DNA from: Chloroflexota bacterium
Lineage (GTDB): Bacteria; Chloroflexota; Anaerolineae; Aggregatilineales; Phototrophicaceae
Length of the DNA stretch: 64,000 bases
NCBI GenBank assembly: GCA_014338005.1
Contig: QUBZ01000012.1
Coordinates: 1 to 64,000, forward strand
Reading direction: 5' to 3'
Of the stretch, positions 45,251 through 53,276 are shown piece after piece (positions within the stretch are counted from its first letter, which is position 1; each line of letters begins with the position of its first letter). A program made the translations under genes and the position numbers. Below the pieces are notes generated by a model. That model saw only the letters and a list, made by a program, of their open reading frames with translations. It searched no databases and had not been told where the DNA came from.

Positions 45251-46087
45251 CTACCGCCGCCGTGTGTAATCCGCATTTCCGTACACGTCCACCGCCAGCC
45301 GCTCGGCCTCGGTGCGTTCAGCGTCCGAAAGCTCACCGCGTTCAAACGCGATCTCAAACGTCTCCGCGAAACCCTCCACAATCGCATCTGCTACAGTATT
45401 CCAGTTTATTTCCTGCCCCCCTCTCCTTGAGAGGGTGAGGGCATACACGGCTTCCTCCAGCGTGGCGGCGCGCGCCCGCACCTGGGGTTTGGCGTTTTCT
45501 CTGGCGGCTTCGTCGGGATAAACCAGCACCTCGTTAATGCGCCCCAGGTCGCCGCACAGCGGCAGCGACCCATGCTGCAAAACGCCCTCCTGCCGGCGCA
45601 CCTGCGCGCTGCCGATCAGCTTGCGCCCGCCGACCGTGATTTCGTAATGCGAGGGCGTTTCAAAACACACCGCGCCGCCCCCGCCTGCACGTTCAGCGCG
45701 CCGGTCGGCCTGCGGGCTGACGCCCAGTTTTTCCAGCCCCGCCACCAGCGCGCGGCTCAGACGCCGGTAGCTTTCCACCACATCCCCGGCAGCAATCGAA
45801 TCGCCGGCGGGCAGCGACACGCTGTAGGTCAGTTCATCGGTGTGCAGGATGGCCCGCCCGCCCGTAGGCCGCCGCACCACATCCCAACCCAGCGCCGCCG
45901 CCCGCGCGAAGTCCACATCCGACGCTTTTTGCCCGTACCCCAACGACAGACACGGCGGCTCCCAGGCATACAGCCGCAGGGTGGGCAGCGTCCGCCCCGC
46001 GCCAACCGCCAGTAGAATCGCCTCGTCAATCGCCATGTTGTACCGCCCCGCAGTGGGGGGATCGTAGATCAAGCGCCATTGACGCAT
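45251..46087 (-). CDS. Lipoate-protein ligase A family protein
   Basis: 278 residues of the BPL/LplA fold: RYNMAIDEAILLAVG, LRLYAWEPPCLSLGYGQKASDVD, the ligand loop RRPTGGRAILHTDELTYSV, and the catalytic-region GGRKLIGSAQVRR with conserved Lys. Family members attach lipoate, octanoate or biotin to carrier domains. A roughly 28 bp repeat (45415-45442) interrupts the C-terminal part in frame, encoding ALTLSRRGGQE. A strong divergent promoter for the LCP gene overlaps its first codons. Confidence 0.9.
   Translation of the reverse strand: MRQWRLIYDPPTAGRYNMAIDEAILLAVGAGRTLPTLRLYAWEPPCLSLGYGQKASDVDFARAAALGWDVVRRPTGGRAILHTDELTYSVSLPAGDSIAAGDVVESYRRLSRALVAGLEKLGVSPQADRRAERAGGGGAVCFETPSHYEITVGGRKLIGSAQVRRQEGVLQHGSLPLCGDLGRINEVLVYPDEAARENAKPQVRARAATLEEAVYALTLSRRGGQEINWNTVADAIVEGFAETFEIAFERGELSDAERTEAERLAVDVYGNADYTRRR
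45415..45442. repeat. REP-like palindrome inside the lipoate ligase gene
   Basis: CCCCCCTCTCC-TTGA-GAGAGGGTGAGGGC type sequence (CCCTCTC with GAGAGGG), similar to the C-rich/G-rich segments of the 57967-58224 element. It keeps the reading frame and adds about nine residues compared with what the surrounding sequence (AVYAL...INWNTVADAIVEGF) would require. Confidence 0.55.
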
Positions 46088-46107
46088 ATAACAAGCCTGC
46101 CTATACT
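46079..46107 (+). promoter_or_regulatory. Sigma-70 promoter for the LCP gene
   Basis: TTGACG (46079-46084), 17 bp, TATACT (46102-46107). Predicted start near 46114, about 24 nt before the ATG at 46138. The -35 overlaps the first codons of the divergent lipoate ligase gene. Confidence 0.65.
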
Positions 46108-46137
46108 GTTAATCATCATTAAGGGTTCGCATGTTGT

Positions 46138-47442
46138 ATGGAAGATGGTACGGACTTAATGCCGAACGACTGGACTGCCGACGACAAACCAACACTGCCT
46201 CACAATCGCCCGGTCGAACCCGACCCCGACACGCTTTTATCCAGCGCAGCCACCCTGGCGCACAACCGGCCCGTCAGCGCCTATTCCGGCGATTATTATA
46301 ACGAAACCTTGCGCCCGCCGCCGCCGCCGCCCTTCAGCCGCGAGTCGGCAGCGCGGGAACGGATGCGCCGCCGGCGCGTGCGGACGCGGCGGGGTGGTGA
46401 ATGGGCCTGGGTGGTAATCGCCGCCGCTATGCTCGGCGTGGTGGTGATTATCAGCATGAGCGCGTTTATCATGCTGCGCGCCGCGCAAACCGACGCGGAA
46501 TTCGTCCCAACGGCAGTCGTCGAACTGCCCACGCCGGTAGACGCGCGCGGGCCGCTGGGCGCGCTCAACGGCCAGCGGTTAACGCTCAGCGATGGGCGCA
46601 GCATCACCCTCACCCCCTGGGACGGCGTATCGCGCTTTACGGTGCTGCTGATGGGGCTTGACCGGCGCCCCGGCGAAACCGGCCTGGCCTACCGCACCGA
46701 TACGATCATGCTGGTCAGCATTGATCCTATCACGAAAAGCCTGGGTATCCTCAGCATCCCGCGCGATCTGTATGTCGAAGTCCCCGGTTACAGCGAACTT
46801 CAGCGCATCAACTCGCCGATGGTGCTGGGCGAACTGCGCCAGCCGGGTTACGGGCCGCAGTTGATGATGCAAACCGCGCAGTACAACCTGGGCATCCGCG
46901 TCCACGATTACGTGGCGGTGGATTTTAACACCGTCATCACCCTGGTGGACGCCATCGGCGGCATAGACATCAACGTGCCGTACACCATCAACGACCCGCA
47001 GTATCCCGACATGAACTTCGGCTACGATCCGCTGTTCATCCGCGCCGGCTTGCAGCACATGGACGGCAAACTGGCGCTAAAATATGCGCGCACCCGGCAT
47101 GGGGACAGCGACTTCCAACGCGCCGAACGCCAGCAGCAGGTTTTGTACGCCGTTCGGGACAAGGTGTTAAACCTGGATATGCTGCCGCAGTTGATTATTC
47201 AGTCCCCCACCCTCTGGGCGCAGCTCAGCCAGGGCATCAGCACCGGCCTGACGCTGGAACAGATCATCCAGCTTGCCTGGTATCTCAAAGATGTCAGCGG
47301 CGAAAACATCCGCACCGGCGTGATTAACGAGCGTTATACAGCCGGTTATACCACCCCCGGCGGCGCTTCCGTACTGGTGCCGAACCGCAATACGCTCGGC
47401 GCGCTGATGGTGGATGTTTTTGGGCAAAACTATTCCCAATAA
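46138..47442 (+). CDS. LytR-CpsA-Psr (LCP) family cell-envelope protein
   Basis: 434 residues. A 75-residue cytoplasmic N-terminus with a PPPPPPF run and a basic stretch (RMRRRRVRTRRGGE), one membrane segment (AWVVIAAAMLGVVVIISMSAFIML) and an extracellular LCP domain: FTVLLMGLDRRPGETG, RTDTIMLVSIDP, LGILSIPRDLYVEVPG, the DAIGGIDINVP core, and KLALKYARTRHGDSDFQRAERQQQVL. LCP proteins transfer glycans from lipid carriers to peptidoglycan or other wall acceptors. The catalytic-type Arg and Asp residues are present. ATG 46138 or 46159. Confidence 0.92.
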   Translation: MEDGTDLMPNDWTADDKPTLPHNRPVEPDPDTLLSSAATLAHNRPVSAYSGDYYNETLRPPPPPPFSRESAARERMRRRRVRTRRGGEWAWVVIAAAMLGVVVIISMSAFIMLRAAQTDAEFVPTAVVELPTPVDARGPLGALNGQRLTLSDGRSITLTPWDGVSRFTVLLMGLDRRPGETGLAYRTDTIMLVSIDPITKSLGILSIPRDLYVEVPGYSELQRINSPMVLGELRQPGYGPQLMMQTAQYNLGIRVHDYVAVDFNTVITLVDAIGGIDINVPYTINDPQYPDMNFGYDPLFIRAGLQHMDGKLALKYARTRHGDSDFQRAERQQQVLYAVRDKVLNLDMLPQLIIQSPTLWAQLSQGISTGLTLEQIIQLAWYLKDVSGENIRTGVINERYTAGYTTPGGASVLVPNRNTLGALMVDVFGQNYSQ

Positions 47443-47456
47443 ATACGCCGCCGCAC

Positions 47457-47490
47457 AAAAAAACAGCGCGTCCTTGATCGGGCGCGCTGT
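47457..47490 (-). terminator. Rho-independent terminator of the 6S-like RNA (minus strand)
   Basis: On the minus strand ACAGCGCGCCC, loop GATCAA and GGACGCGCTGT form an 11 bp stem with one G-U pair, then seven U residues (47463-47457). The U tract on the minus side only shows that it ends leftward transcription, although the hairpin lies just after the rightward LCP gene. Confidence 0.85.
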
Positions 47491-47499
47491 GCAGTGTGC

Positions 47500-47679
47500 G
47501 GGGGCAGCCTGCCATGCCGTGTGAACGCGATGTTTTTGAACCTGCTTTCGCAGGTGGGTCATCTAACTGATATATCCGGTCTTAGCTCCGCAAGCCTATC
47601 ACCATCAACAGCAGACTTTGATGCCCTTCGTTTGGGTGTTGGCTCAAAACGCATTGCGCCATCACGCGCACGGCAGGTT
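47500..47679 (-). ncRNA. ssrS: Candidate 6S RNA (ssrS-like), about 180 nt
   Basis: Minus-strand transcript predicted from its own promoter to the terminator. The 5' end CCUGCC (47677-47672) pairs with GGCAGG near the 3' end (47513-47508) and CACGGC/GCCGUG adjoins it. The next stem pairs CGCAAUG (47658-47652) with CAUCGCG (47532-47526), extended by UUUUGA with UCAAAA. On the 3' side of the central region a tight ACCUGC-GAAA-GCAGGU hairpin lies at 47540-47555. Closed ends, an open centre with a 3'-side hairpin and about 180 nt length are the 6S RNA plan. 6S-1 of B. subtilis also lies by aspS (from memory). No sequence-level match was verified. Confidence 0.5.
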
Positions 47680-47685
47680 GGTATT

Positions 47686-47715
47686 GTTATACCAGACGCT
47701 TCGACGAGTTGTAAA
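47686..47715 (-). promoter_or_regulatory. Sigma-70 promoter of the 6S-like RNA
   Basis: TTTACA (47710-47715), 18 bp, TATAAC (47686-47691) on the minus strand, between the aspS stop and the RNA. Predicted start near 47679, directly at the 5' arm of the closing stem. Confidence 0.6.
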
Positions 47716-47780
47716 GACTCAGCTTGCGGCGCTCCACCGGCAGAAAATACCCCACAGGGCAGCGCCGGGGCAAACGGCTG

Positions 47781-49592
47781 CTAGGGCTGCTCCTGTTCCT
47801 TTTCTTCTTCGATGACCACTGCGATACCCAGTTCCTCCAACTGGCCGGGTTCCGCCGGGCTGGGGGCGTGCGCCATCACGTCGCTGCCGGTTTGTGTTTT
47901 GGGGAAGGCGATCACTTCCCGGATATTCGGCGCGCCCGCGAACAGCATCGCCAGCCGGTCAACCCCGGCGGCAATCCCGCCGTGCGGCGGCGTGCCGTAC
48001 TCGAACGCCTCCAGCATATGCCCAAACTGCTCGCGGGCGTGTTCCATCGTCTGGCCGATGAGTGGGAAGATTTTTTCCTGCAAGGCGCGATCGTGGATGC
48101 GGATGCTGCCGCCGGCGACTTCGTAACCGTTGCACACCAGGTCATACTGCGAACCGCGCGCTTTGCCGGGGTCGGTGTCCAACAGCGGCAGGTCTTCCGG
48201 CATCGGCGCGGTAAACATATGCTGCGAGGGGTCCCACCGCTGGTTTTCCTCGTCCCACAAAAACAGCGGAAAATCAATCACCCAGATGAAAGCGAACTGG
48301 TTTGGGTCAAGCAGCCCCAGCTTTTCCGCCAGGGTGCGGCGCAAAATATCCACCGAGTCGTAGACCACTTCGCGCCGGTCGGACAAAAACAGCAGCAGGT
48401 CGCCGGGTTTGGCTTCCAGCCGCTCAAAAAGCGCCAGCTTTTGCTCGACGGTGAAAAACTTGCCGATTGGGCCTTTCACCTCGTCATTTTCGTCGGTCGG
48501 CAGCGCCATCCAGGCCAGCCCCTTCGCGCCCACAGACCGCACCAGGTCTTCCAGTTCAGCGGTATCTTTCCGAAGCTGCGTGCCGCTGACCGCCCCTGCC
48601 CCCGGAACACAAATGGCCTTGACCGGACGCCCCTCCGCCACGTTAGTCTGGAACACGCCAAACCCGCTTTTGCCCGCAATGTCGCTGACATCTACTGCCG
48701 CCATGCCGTAACGCAGGTCAGGCTTGTCCGAGCCGTATTTTTCCATCGCTTCGGTGTAGGTCAAACGCGGGAACGGCTTCCACAGCAGCCATTTATCCGT
48801 CCCGACCTTCTCCACCAGCGCGATCATCATACCCTCAACCAGCTGCATCACGTCCTCGCGCTCGACGAAACTCATCTCCATATCAAGCTGCGTGAACTCC
48901 GGCTGGCGTTCGCCGCGCAGGTCTTCATCGCGGAAGCAACGCGCGATCTGGAAATAACGTTCGTAGCCGGCCACCATCAAAAGCTGTTTTAACTGCTGCG
49001 GACTTTGCGGCAGGGCATAAAATTTACCCGGCTGTAACCGGGATGGCACGAGAAAATCGCGCGCGCCTTCCGGCGTGGTTTTGAACAGGATGGGCGTCTC
49101 AATTTCGACAAAACCGCGTTCGTCTAGGTAATCGCGCACGAACTTCACGATTCGATGCCGTAGGACGATATTATGCTGCATCGAAGGACGGCGCAGGTCG
49201 AGATAGCGGTACTGCATCCGCCGGACTTCCTCAATCCGCTCCTCTTTATTGATGTAAAACGGCGGCGTTTTGGAGGCATTCAACAGTCTGATATGCTGTG
49301 CGACAACCTCGATTTCCCCTGTCTCCAGTTCCGGGTTGGCCGTTCCCGCCGGGCGGACGCGCACTAAACCCTGTACCTGAAGCACGTATTCGCTGCGAGC
49401 ATCGCGGGCCACCTGATGCGCGTGCGGGGAACCGGCCTCGTCCACCACCACCTGCGTGATACCCCACCGGTCGCGCAGATCAATGAACACCACCCCACCC
49501 TGATCGCGCTGGCGGTTAACCCACCCGGCCAGCGTCACCTGCTGGCCGGTATGTTCGACTCGAAGTTCGCCGCAGTTATGCGTCTTTAACAT
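47781..49592 (-). CDS. aspS: Aspartyl-tRNA synthetase
   Basis: 603 residues, bacterial type. N-terminal OB-fold anticodon-binding domain (QQVTLAGWVNRQRDQGGVVFIDLRDRWGITQVV), class II catalytic core with motif 2 (ARCFRDEDLRGERQPEFTQLDMEMSF), an inserted GAD domain around residues 290-420, and motif 3 (GIAAGVDRLAMLFAG). It may be a non-discriminating enzyme charging tRNA-Asn as well, which cannot be judged here. The 6S-like RNA follows on the same strand. Confidence 0.98.
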   Translation of the reverse strand: MLKTHNCGELRVEHTGQQVTLAGWVNRQRDQGGVVFIDLRDRWGITQVVVDEAGSPHAHQVARDARSEYVLQVQGLVRVRPAGTANPELETGEIEVVAQHIRLLNASKTPPFYINKEERIEEVRRMQYRYLDLRRPSMQHNIVLRHRIVKFVRDYLDERGFVEIETPILFKTTPEGARDFLVPSRLQPGKFYALPQSPQQLKQLLMVAGYERYFQIARCFRDEDLRGERQPEFTQLDMEMSFVEREDVMQLVEGMMIALVEKVGTDKWLLWKPFPRLTYTEAMEKYGSDKPDLRYGMAAVDVSDIAGKSGFGVFQTNVAEGRPVKAICVPGAGAVSGTQLRKDTAELEDLVRSVGAKGLAWMALPTDENDEVKGPIGKFFTVEQKLALFERLEAKPGDLLLFLSDRREVVYDSVDILRRTLAEKLGLLDPNQFAFIWVIDFPLFLWDEENQRWDPSQHMFTAPMPEDLPLLDTDPGKARGSQYDLVCNGYEVAGGSIRIHDRALQEKIFPLIGQTMEHAREQFGHMLEAFEYGTPPHGGIAAGVDRLAMLFAGAPNIREVIAFPKTQTGSDVMAHAPSPAEPGQLEELGIAVVIEEEKEQEQP

Positions 49593-49758
49593 AGGCTCAT
49601 CGCTCCTAACGCAGCATGTTTGAGGTTCTTAGCGGATATGGGCGAAAAGCATAACACGTTCTGGGTTAGAAACAAATAGTTAGATTGCGACAAAATCAAA
49701 CGGCGCGTATGCGCCGTCTAGTTACCCCGATGGTCATGCTTGAGGCCGGACTGCGGCC

Positions 49759-50397
49759 TCACAGCGTATTCAAAAATCCCCCGGCAAGCTGCCGATCAAC
49801 CCATTTGGCGACGAACGGATAGCGGTAATCCATCCGGTTATAGGTCTGGACGCCGGCGACCGTGCCAAAAAAGAGCGCAGCAAACGGCGTTATCACGATC
49901 AGCAGCGCCAGCGCCACCCCCAGCAGCCCCCACAGCGGCACCAGAACGATGCCCGCCAGCACGAAAATCGCCAGCAGCGCGATCACCATGCCCAGCGCCC
50001 AGGCCACGCCGCCCACCACCAGCACTGCCAGCACGCCGACCGTACTCAGCAGTTGTAAAACAAAGGCTTGCAGCGCATGAAACGACACGTAGTCGGAGCG
50101 TTTGCGGTACATAAAATAGATCACCAGCGGCAGAAAAATGCTCATCGGCACCACAAACCCGGCGGTGAACAGACCGCCCAGCATCGTCAGCCAGATGCTG
50201 GCGTGCGCGATGGCCGCCCACTGCCGCTCCTCATCCGAGATATTCATCGTGCTGTAGCTGCGCGGTTTGGCCTTCGGCTTGCGTGGCTCGTAGTAGCGCG
50301 CTTCGTATTCGCGCACAACGTCCGGCTCTGGTGACGATGACGCTAACCGCGCAACACGCTCGGTTTCTATCTTATCCTGGTGTTCTTCATCGTTCAT
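49759..50397 (-). CDS. DUF4870 family membrane protein
   Basis: About 212 residues: a hydrophilic N-terminus of about 60 residues, then the DUF4870 pattern DEERQWAAIAHASIWL, MYRKRSDYVSFHALQAFVLQ, with four to five membrane segments. This family is widespread but has no known function. ATG 50397 (MNDEEHQDK) chosen with GAGGG upstream; the much longer open frame to 50658 overlaps the divergent small gene and is probably non-coding. Confidence 0.7.
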   Translation of the reverse strand: MNDEEHQDKIETERVARLASSSPEPDVVREYEARYYEPRKPKAKPRSYSTMNISDEERQWAAIAHASIWLTMLGGLFTAGFVVPMSIFLPLVIYFMYRKRSDYVSFHALQAFVLQLLSTVGVLAVLVVGGVAWALGMVIALLAIFVLAGIVLVPLWGLLGVALALLIVITPFAALFFGTVAGVQTYNRMDYRYPFVAKWVDRQLAGGFLNTL

Positions 50398-50517
50398 GCG
50401 CCAACCCTCATTCAGCATGGGGAACAATCCGTTTGCAATCCATGTTAAGTATTTCTGTATACGGATTCGCGCGCGGATAAGTTTCAGCACCGGCGCAGTA
50501 TGGTATACTAGCCACCC

Positions 50518-50733
50518 ATGTTTAGCAATGACTTTATGCTCACCAAACGCCACCTGGGGCTGATTCTGCTGGCCGGCGGCAGCCTGGGTTTTATCGGCAT
50601 CCTCGGCATAGACATCCTGGACGCTGGGCGCGAGGGCGGCATCGGCCCGGCGCAGCAAATCGCGCTCGGCTTGTGCCTGCTGTCAGCTTTTATCGGCCTC
50701 ACCCTGCTGCCGCTGGGCGACAAACCTGCCTGA
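50518..50733 (+). CDS. Small two-helix membrane protein, possibly from a leaderless mRNA
   Basis: 71 residues, unrecognised. Two hydrophobic segments (LGLILLAGGSLGFIGILGI and ALGLCLLSAFIGLTLLPL) with a charged loop between. A TATACT (50504-50509) lies so near that the start of transcription would fall at or within two bases of the ATG, and no Shine-Dalgarno sequence is present. The stop is 4 bp before the GT-C gene, so it may be an accessory of that protein. Confidence 0.55.
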   Translation: MFSNDFMLTKRHLGLILLAGGSLGFIGILGIDILDAGREGGIGPAQQIALGLCLLSAFIGLTLLPLGDKPA

Positions 50734-50737
50734 TTTT

Positions 50738-52396
50738 ATGACTCATTTCCCGCCCAATAATATGGACAAACCGATCTTTCGTGTCACCAACCGGGTTTTG
50801 ATGGCCGCCGCCCTGCTGGTGCTGCTCGGCCACCTGGCCGTTTATGCAGCCTACGCCGCCAACTTGATGCGTTTCCCTTTTGATTACGACCAGGGCGAAG
50901 GTTTTGAACTGGTGGACACCGTGCTGTTCAGCCGGGGGGAATGGCCGTACCGCGATACCGAGGTTTTCCCGTTTTATTCCAGCAATTATCCGCCGCTGTT
51001 TCATGTCCTCGCCGCGCCGTTCGTGTGGATGGTCGGGCCGGCCTATTGGTACGGGCGTCTGCTCGGCTTTCTGGCAACCTTAGTGACGGCTGCCGCCATC
51101 GGCTTCGCGGTCTACCGTGACGGCGCGGCAGGCGGCGGGCGGCTTAAGCTGCTGGTCGCGGCAATGGCCGGCCTGACTTATCTGGCGTCGAACACGGTTT
51201 ATCACATCGGGCCGCTGTTCCGCCAGCACGCCAGCATGGTGATGTTTGAAACGCTGGCGGTCGTTGTTCTGGCAAATGCCAACGAGATCACCCACATCCG
51301 GCGCCGGCGGCGGACGCTGGCCGCCGGGCTGCTGCTGGTCATCGCCGCCGGGTATACCAAACAGCTTGCGATTGTCACCGCCCTGGCGATTGGGCTGTTT
51401 TTGTTCATTCGCCGGCCCCGGCGCGCCCTGGTCTGGGGGAGCATGGCGGCGGCGGTCGGCGTGGGCGTGTTCGTATGGATGACCGCCGCGACGAACGGCG
51501 AATGGTGGCGGCAGGCCATCGTCGCCAACGTCAACGAGTTAAATATCCAGCAGTCGGTTGGTTTATTCCGGCTGTGGTTTTCGCTGCACGGCTTTTTGAT
51601 CGTCCCAGCGGCGCTGCTGGTGTTTTATGAGCTGTACTTCGACCGGCTCTCGTTATATGCCATCTGGTTTTTACTGGCAGTGGGACTCAACGGCGCGGCC
51701 TCCGGCACGTGGGGCGGCGGGGACAGCTACTTCGCTACAGCCATCGCGGCGACCTGCATCCTGAGCGGTTTTTTTGCCGCGCGCACGCTGGCCGACGAGT
51801 GGCAGTTTACCGAAAATTATCTCAGCCGGCTGGTATACCCGCTCAGACCGCTCGCGCCGGGTCTGCTGCGCGCCGGACTCATCATCATGCCGCTGCTGTA
51901 CCTGGGTTATGGCCGGGCGACCCTGCACCTGCCCACGCAGCAGCCACCCTTCGATGCCTTCGCCCGCGTGTTAAACATCCGGCCCAACGCCCTGAATGGT
52001 TTTTACGATTCGGCGCGCACCGCCGACGGCCAGTTCAGCGCCGGTTACGCCGACATCGGTCACTTCACCACCCCGGACGATGTTCAGGCCGGCTGGCTGA
52101 TCGTCGAACGGGCGCGCACCGCCGCCGGCCACGTGATGAGCGAGGAAGCCGGTTTCAGCCTGGCCGCCGGGCGGGAAGTCATCACCAACCCCACCCAACT
52201 GCTGAACCTGGACAAAAAAGGTTTATATAACGGCGGTGAACTCATCCGGCTGATCGAAGACCGCGCGTTTGGCCTCATCATCTTCCGGGCGCAGTTTTAC
52301 CCGCCGCGCCTGCTGCGCGCCGTCGGCGACCACTACCGGCACGCCGAAAGTATTTATATGAACGGCTTCGAGTACCGGCTGCTGGTTCCCGATTAA
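50738..52396 (+). CDS. GT-C fold membrane glycosyltransferase-like protein (PMT/family 39 type)
   Basis: 552 residues with about ten membrane segments. FDYDQGEGFELVDTVLFSRGEWPYRD after the first helix matches the first extracellular loop of GT-C enzymes, which carries acidic catalytic residues (DYDQGE), and YPPLFHVLAAPF follows. The last roughly 150 residues form a soluble domain. Members move sugars from lipid-linked donors to protein or glycan on the outer face. Donor and acceptor unknown. Start may be ATG 50738 or the later ATG at 50762. Confidence 0.7.
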   Translation: MTHFPPNNMDKPIFRVTNRVLMAAALLVLLGHLAVYAAYAANLMRFPFDYDQGEGFELVDTVLFSRGEWPYRDTEVFPFYSSNYPPLFHVLAAPFVWMVGPAYWYGRLLGFLATLVTAAAIGFAVYRDGAAGGGRLKLLVAAMAGLTYLASNTVYHIGPLFRQHASMVMFETLAVVVLANANEITHIRRRRRTLAAGLLLVIAAGYTKQLAIVTALAIGLFLFIRRPRRALVWGSMAAAVGVGVFVWMTAATNGEWWRQAIVANVNELNIQQSVGLFRLWFSLHGFLIVPAALLVFYELYFDRLSLYAIWFLLAVGLNGAASGTWGGGDSYFATAIAATCILSGFFAARTLADEWQFTENYLSRLVYPLRPLAPGLLRAGLIIMPLLYLGYGRATLHLPTQQPPFDAFARVLNIRPNALNGFYDSARTADGQFSAGYADIGHFTTPDDVQAGWLIVERARTAAGHVMSEEAGFSLAAGREVITNPTQLLNLDKKGLYNGGELIRLIEDRAFGLIIFRAQFYPPRLLRAVGDHYRHAESIYMNGFEYRLLVPD

Positions 52397-52418
52397 GGAC
52401 ATACCAGAGGCCGCTGCC

Positions 52419-53069
52419 CTACGACCCCATCGAGTCCGACCACTCACGGCGCAAGCGCACCGTCTGCGACCGGCAGGCTTCGACGCCGTTCGCCAGCGCC
52501 ACCACATACCACGAAAAATTGATGCCGCGCCCGATAACGGCCAGCTCCATATTACCGCGCGTCTTGGTGATACCGCCAGGTACGTCCAGCCCCATCACAA
52601 GCTGGCCGTTTTCATTCAGCACGTAAACCTGATAATGGGTGATGTCGCCCGACCGGGGCGGGTCCCAGTAAAAAGTCGTCTCGCCGTTCGGGAAACCATC
52701 CAGCGGCGACGTGGCGCGGAAGCCGGCGCAGTTCACCGCCGAAGCGGGGTCGGCTGCCGTTGGCGGCACGACTACCGTCGTGACGGTCGTGGTAACGGTG
52801 GTGGCCGTCGTCGAAGCGGCGGGACTCACGCTTCCGCTGCATGGAATGTAAATGGTCTGGCCGGCATAAATACGGCGAACATCGGCGATGCCGTTGGCGG
52901 CGGCGATGGCCTCCATGCTCACCCCGTAACGCAGGGAAATCCGAAACAGGTTTTGCCCGGCCTGAACGGTATGGTACACGCCGCACTCGGCGCGAACCGG
53001 CGTCATTCCCCAGGCCAGCACGCTCGCCAGAACAAGCGTCAAGGTCAGTAAACGGATAAGGTTACGCAT
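52419..53069 (-). CDS. Secreted LysM-domain protein
   Basis: 216 residues. Signal peptide (NLIRLLTLTLVLASVLAWG, cleavage likely after PVRA), one LysM domain (YHTVQAGQNLFRISLRYGVS...IYAGQTIYIPC, about residues 33-78), a Thr/Val-rich linker (TTATTVTTTVTTVVV), then a beta-sandwich-like C-terminal domain with FYWDPPRSGDITHYQVYVL. LysM binds peptidoglycan or chitin-like glycans. ATG 53069 has GAGG at 6 nt. Three ATG/GTG codons lie close together. Confidence 0.8.
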   Translation of the reverse strand: MRNLIRLLTLTLVLASVLAWGMTPVRAECGVYHTVQAGQNLFRISLRYGVSMEAIAAANGIADVRRIYAGQTIYIPCSGSVSPAASTTATTVTTTVTTVVVPPTAADPASAVNCAGFRATSPLDGFPNGETTFYWDPPRSGDITHYQVYVLNENGQLVMGLDVPGGITKTRGNMELAVIGRGINFSWYVVALANGVEACRSQTVRLRREWSDSMGS

Positions 53070-53141
53070 AAACATCCTCACGGATTAATCGCTGCGGACG
53101 AATACCTCTATCTCTATGATATAAAAATTATGAAAGTGTGT

Positions 53142-53179
53142 GGTTAGATATTACTAACCTGCGCGCTAAGGGTTAGATA
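53142..53179. promoter_or_regulatory. Possible operator with repeated GGTTAG units
   Basis: GGTTAG-ATATTA-CTAACC (53142-53159) is a perfect 6 bp inverted repeat, and GGTTAGATA recurs at 53171-53179, 29 bp from the first copy in the same orientation. It lies in the AT-rich 190 bp between the LysM gene and the AAA ATPase terminator, likely the control region of the LysM gene. Confidence 0.35.
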
Positions 53180-53250
53180 AGATAAACTTTTGCCGGGTTA
53201 TGTTAAAAATTTCATACCGTATAGTCGGGAAAACGATGGGGATTCGGCGG

Positions 53251-53276
53251 ATAAAAAACCGCCCTGGTGGGCGGTT
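53251..53276 (-). terminator. Terminator of the AAA ATPase gene
   Basis: AACCGCCC, loop ACCA, GGGCGGTT then TTTTAT on the minus strand. The left arm begins within the TAA stop codon of the ATPase gene. Confidence 0.8.

Noticed and set aside
47500..47679. tmRNA, RNase P RNA or SRP RNA instead of 6S
   Set aside because: No tag-peptide frame or tRNA-like ends, no GAGGAAAGUC-type RNase P core and no GGAAGGAAGCA-type SRP loop.
47494..47784. Plus-strand open frame of 96 codons over the 6S-like region
   Set aside because: It covers structured RNA with a minus-strand promoter and terminator, and its composition is not protein-like.
50398..50658. N-terminal extension of the DUF4870 protein to 50658
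   Set aside because: It would overlap the divergent small membrane gene and its promoter, and the added residues have no family similarity.
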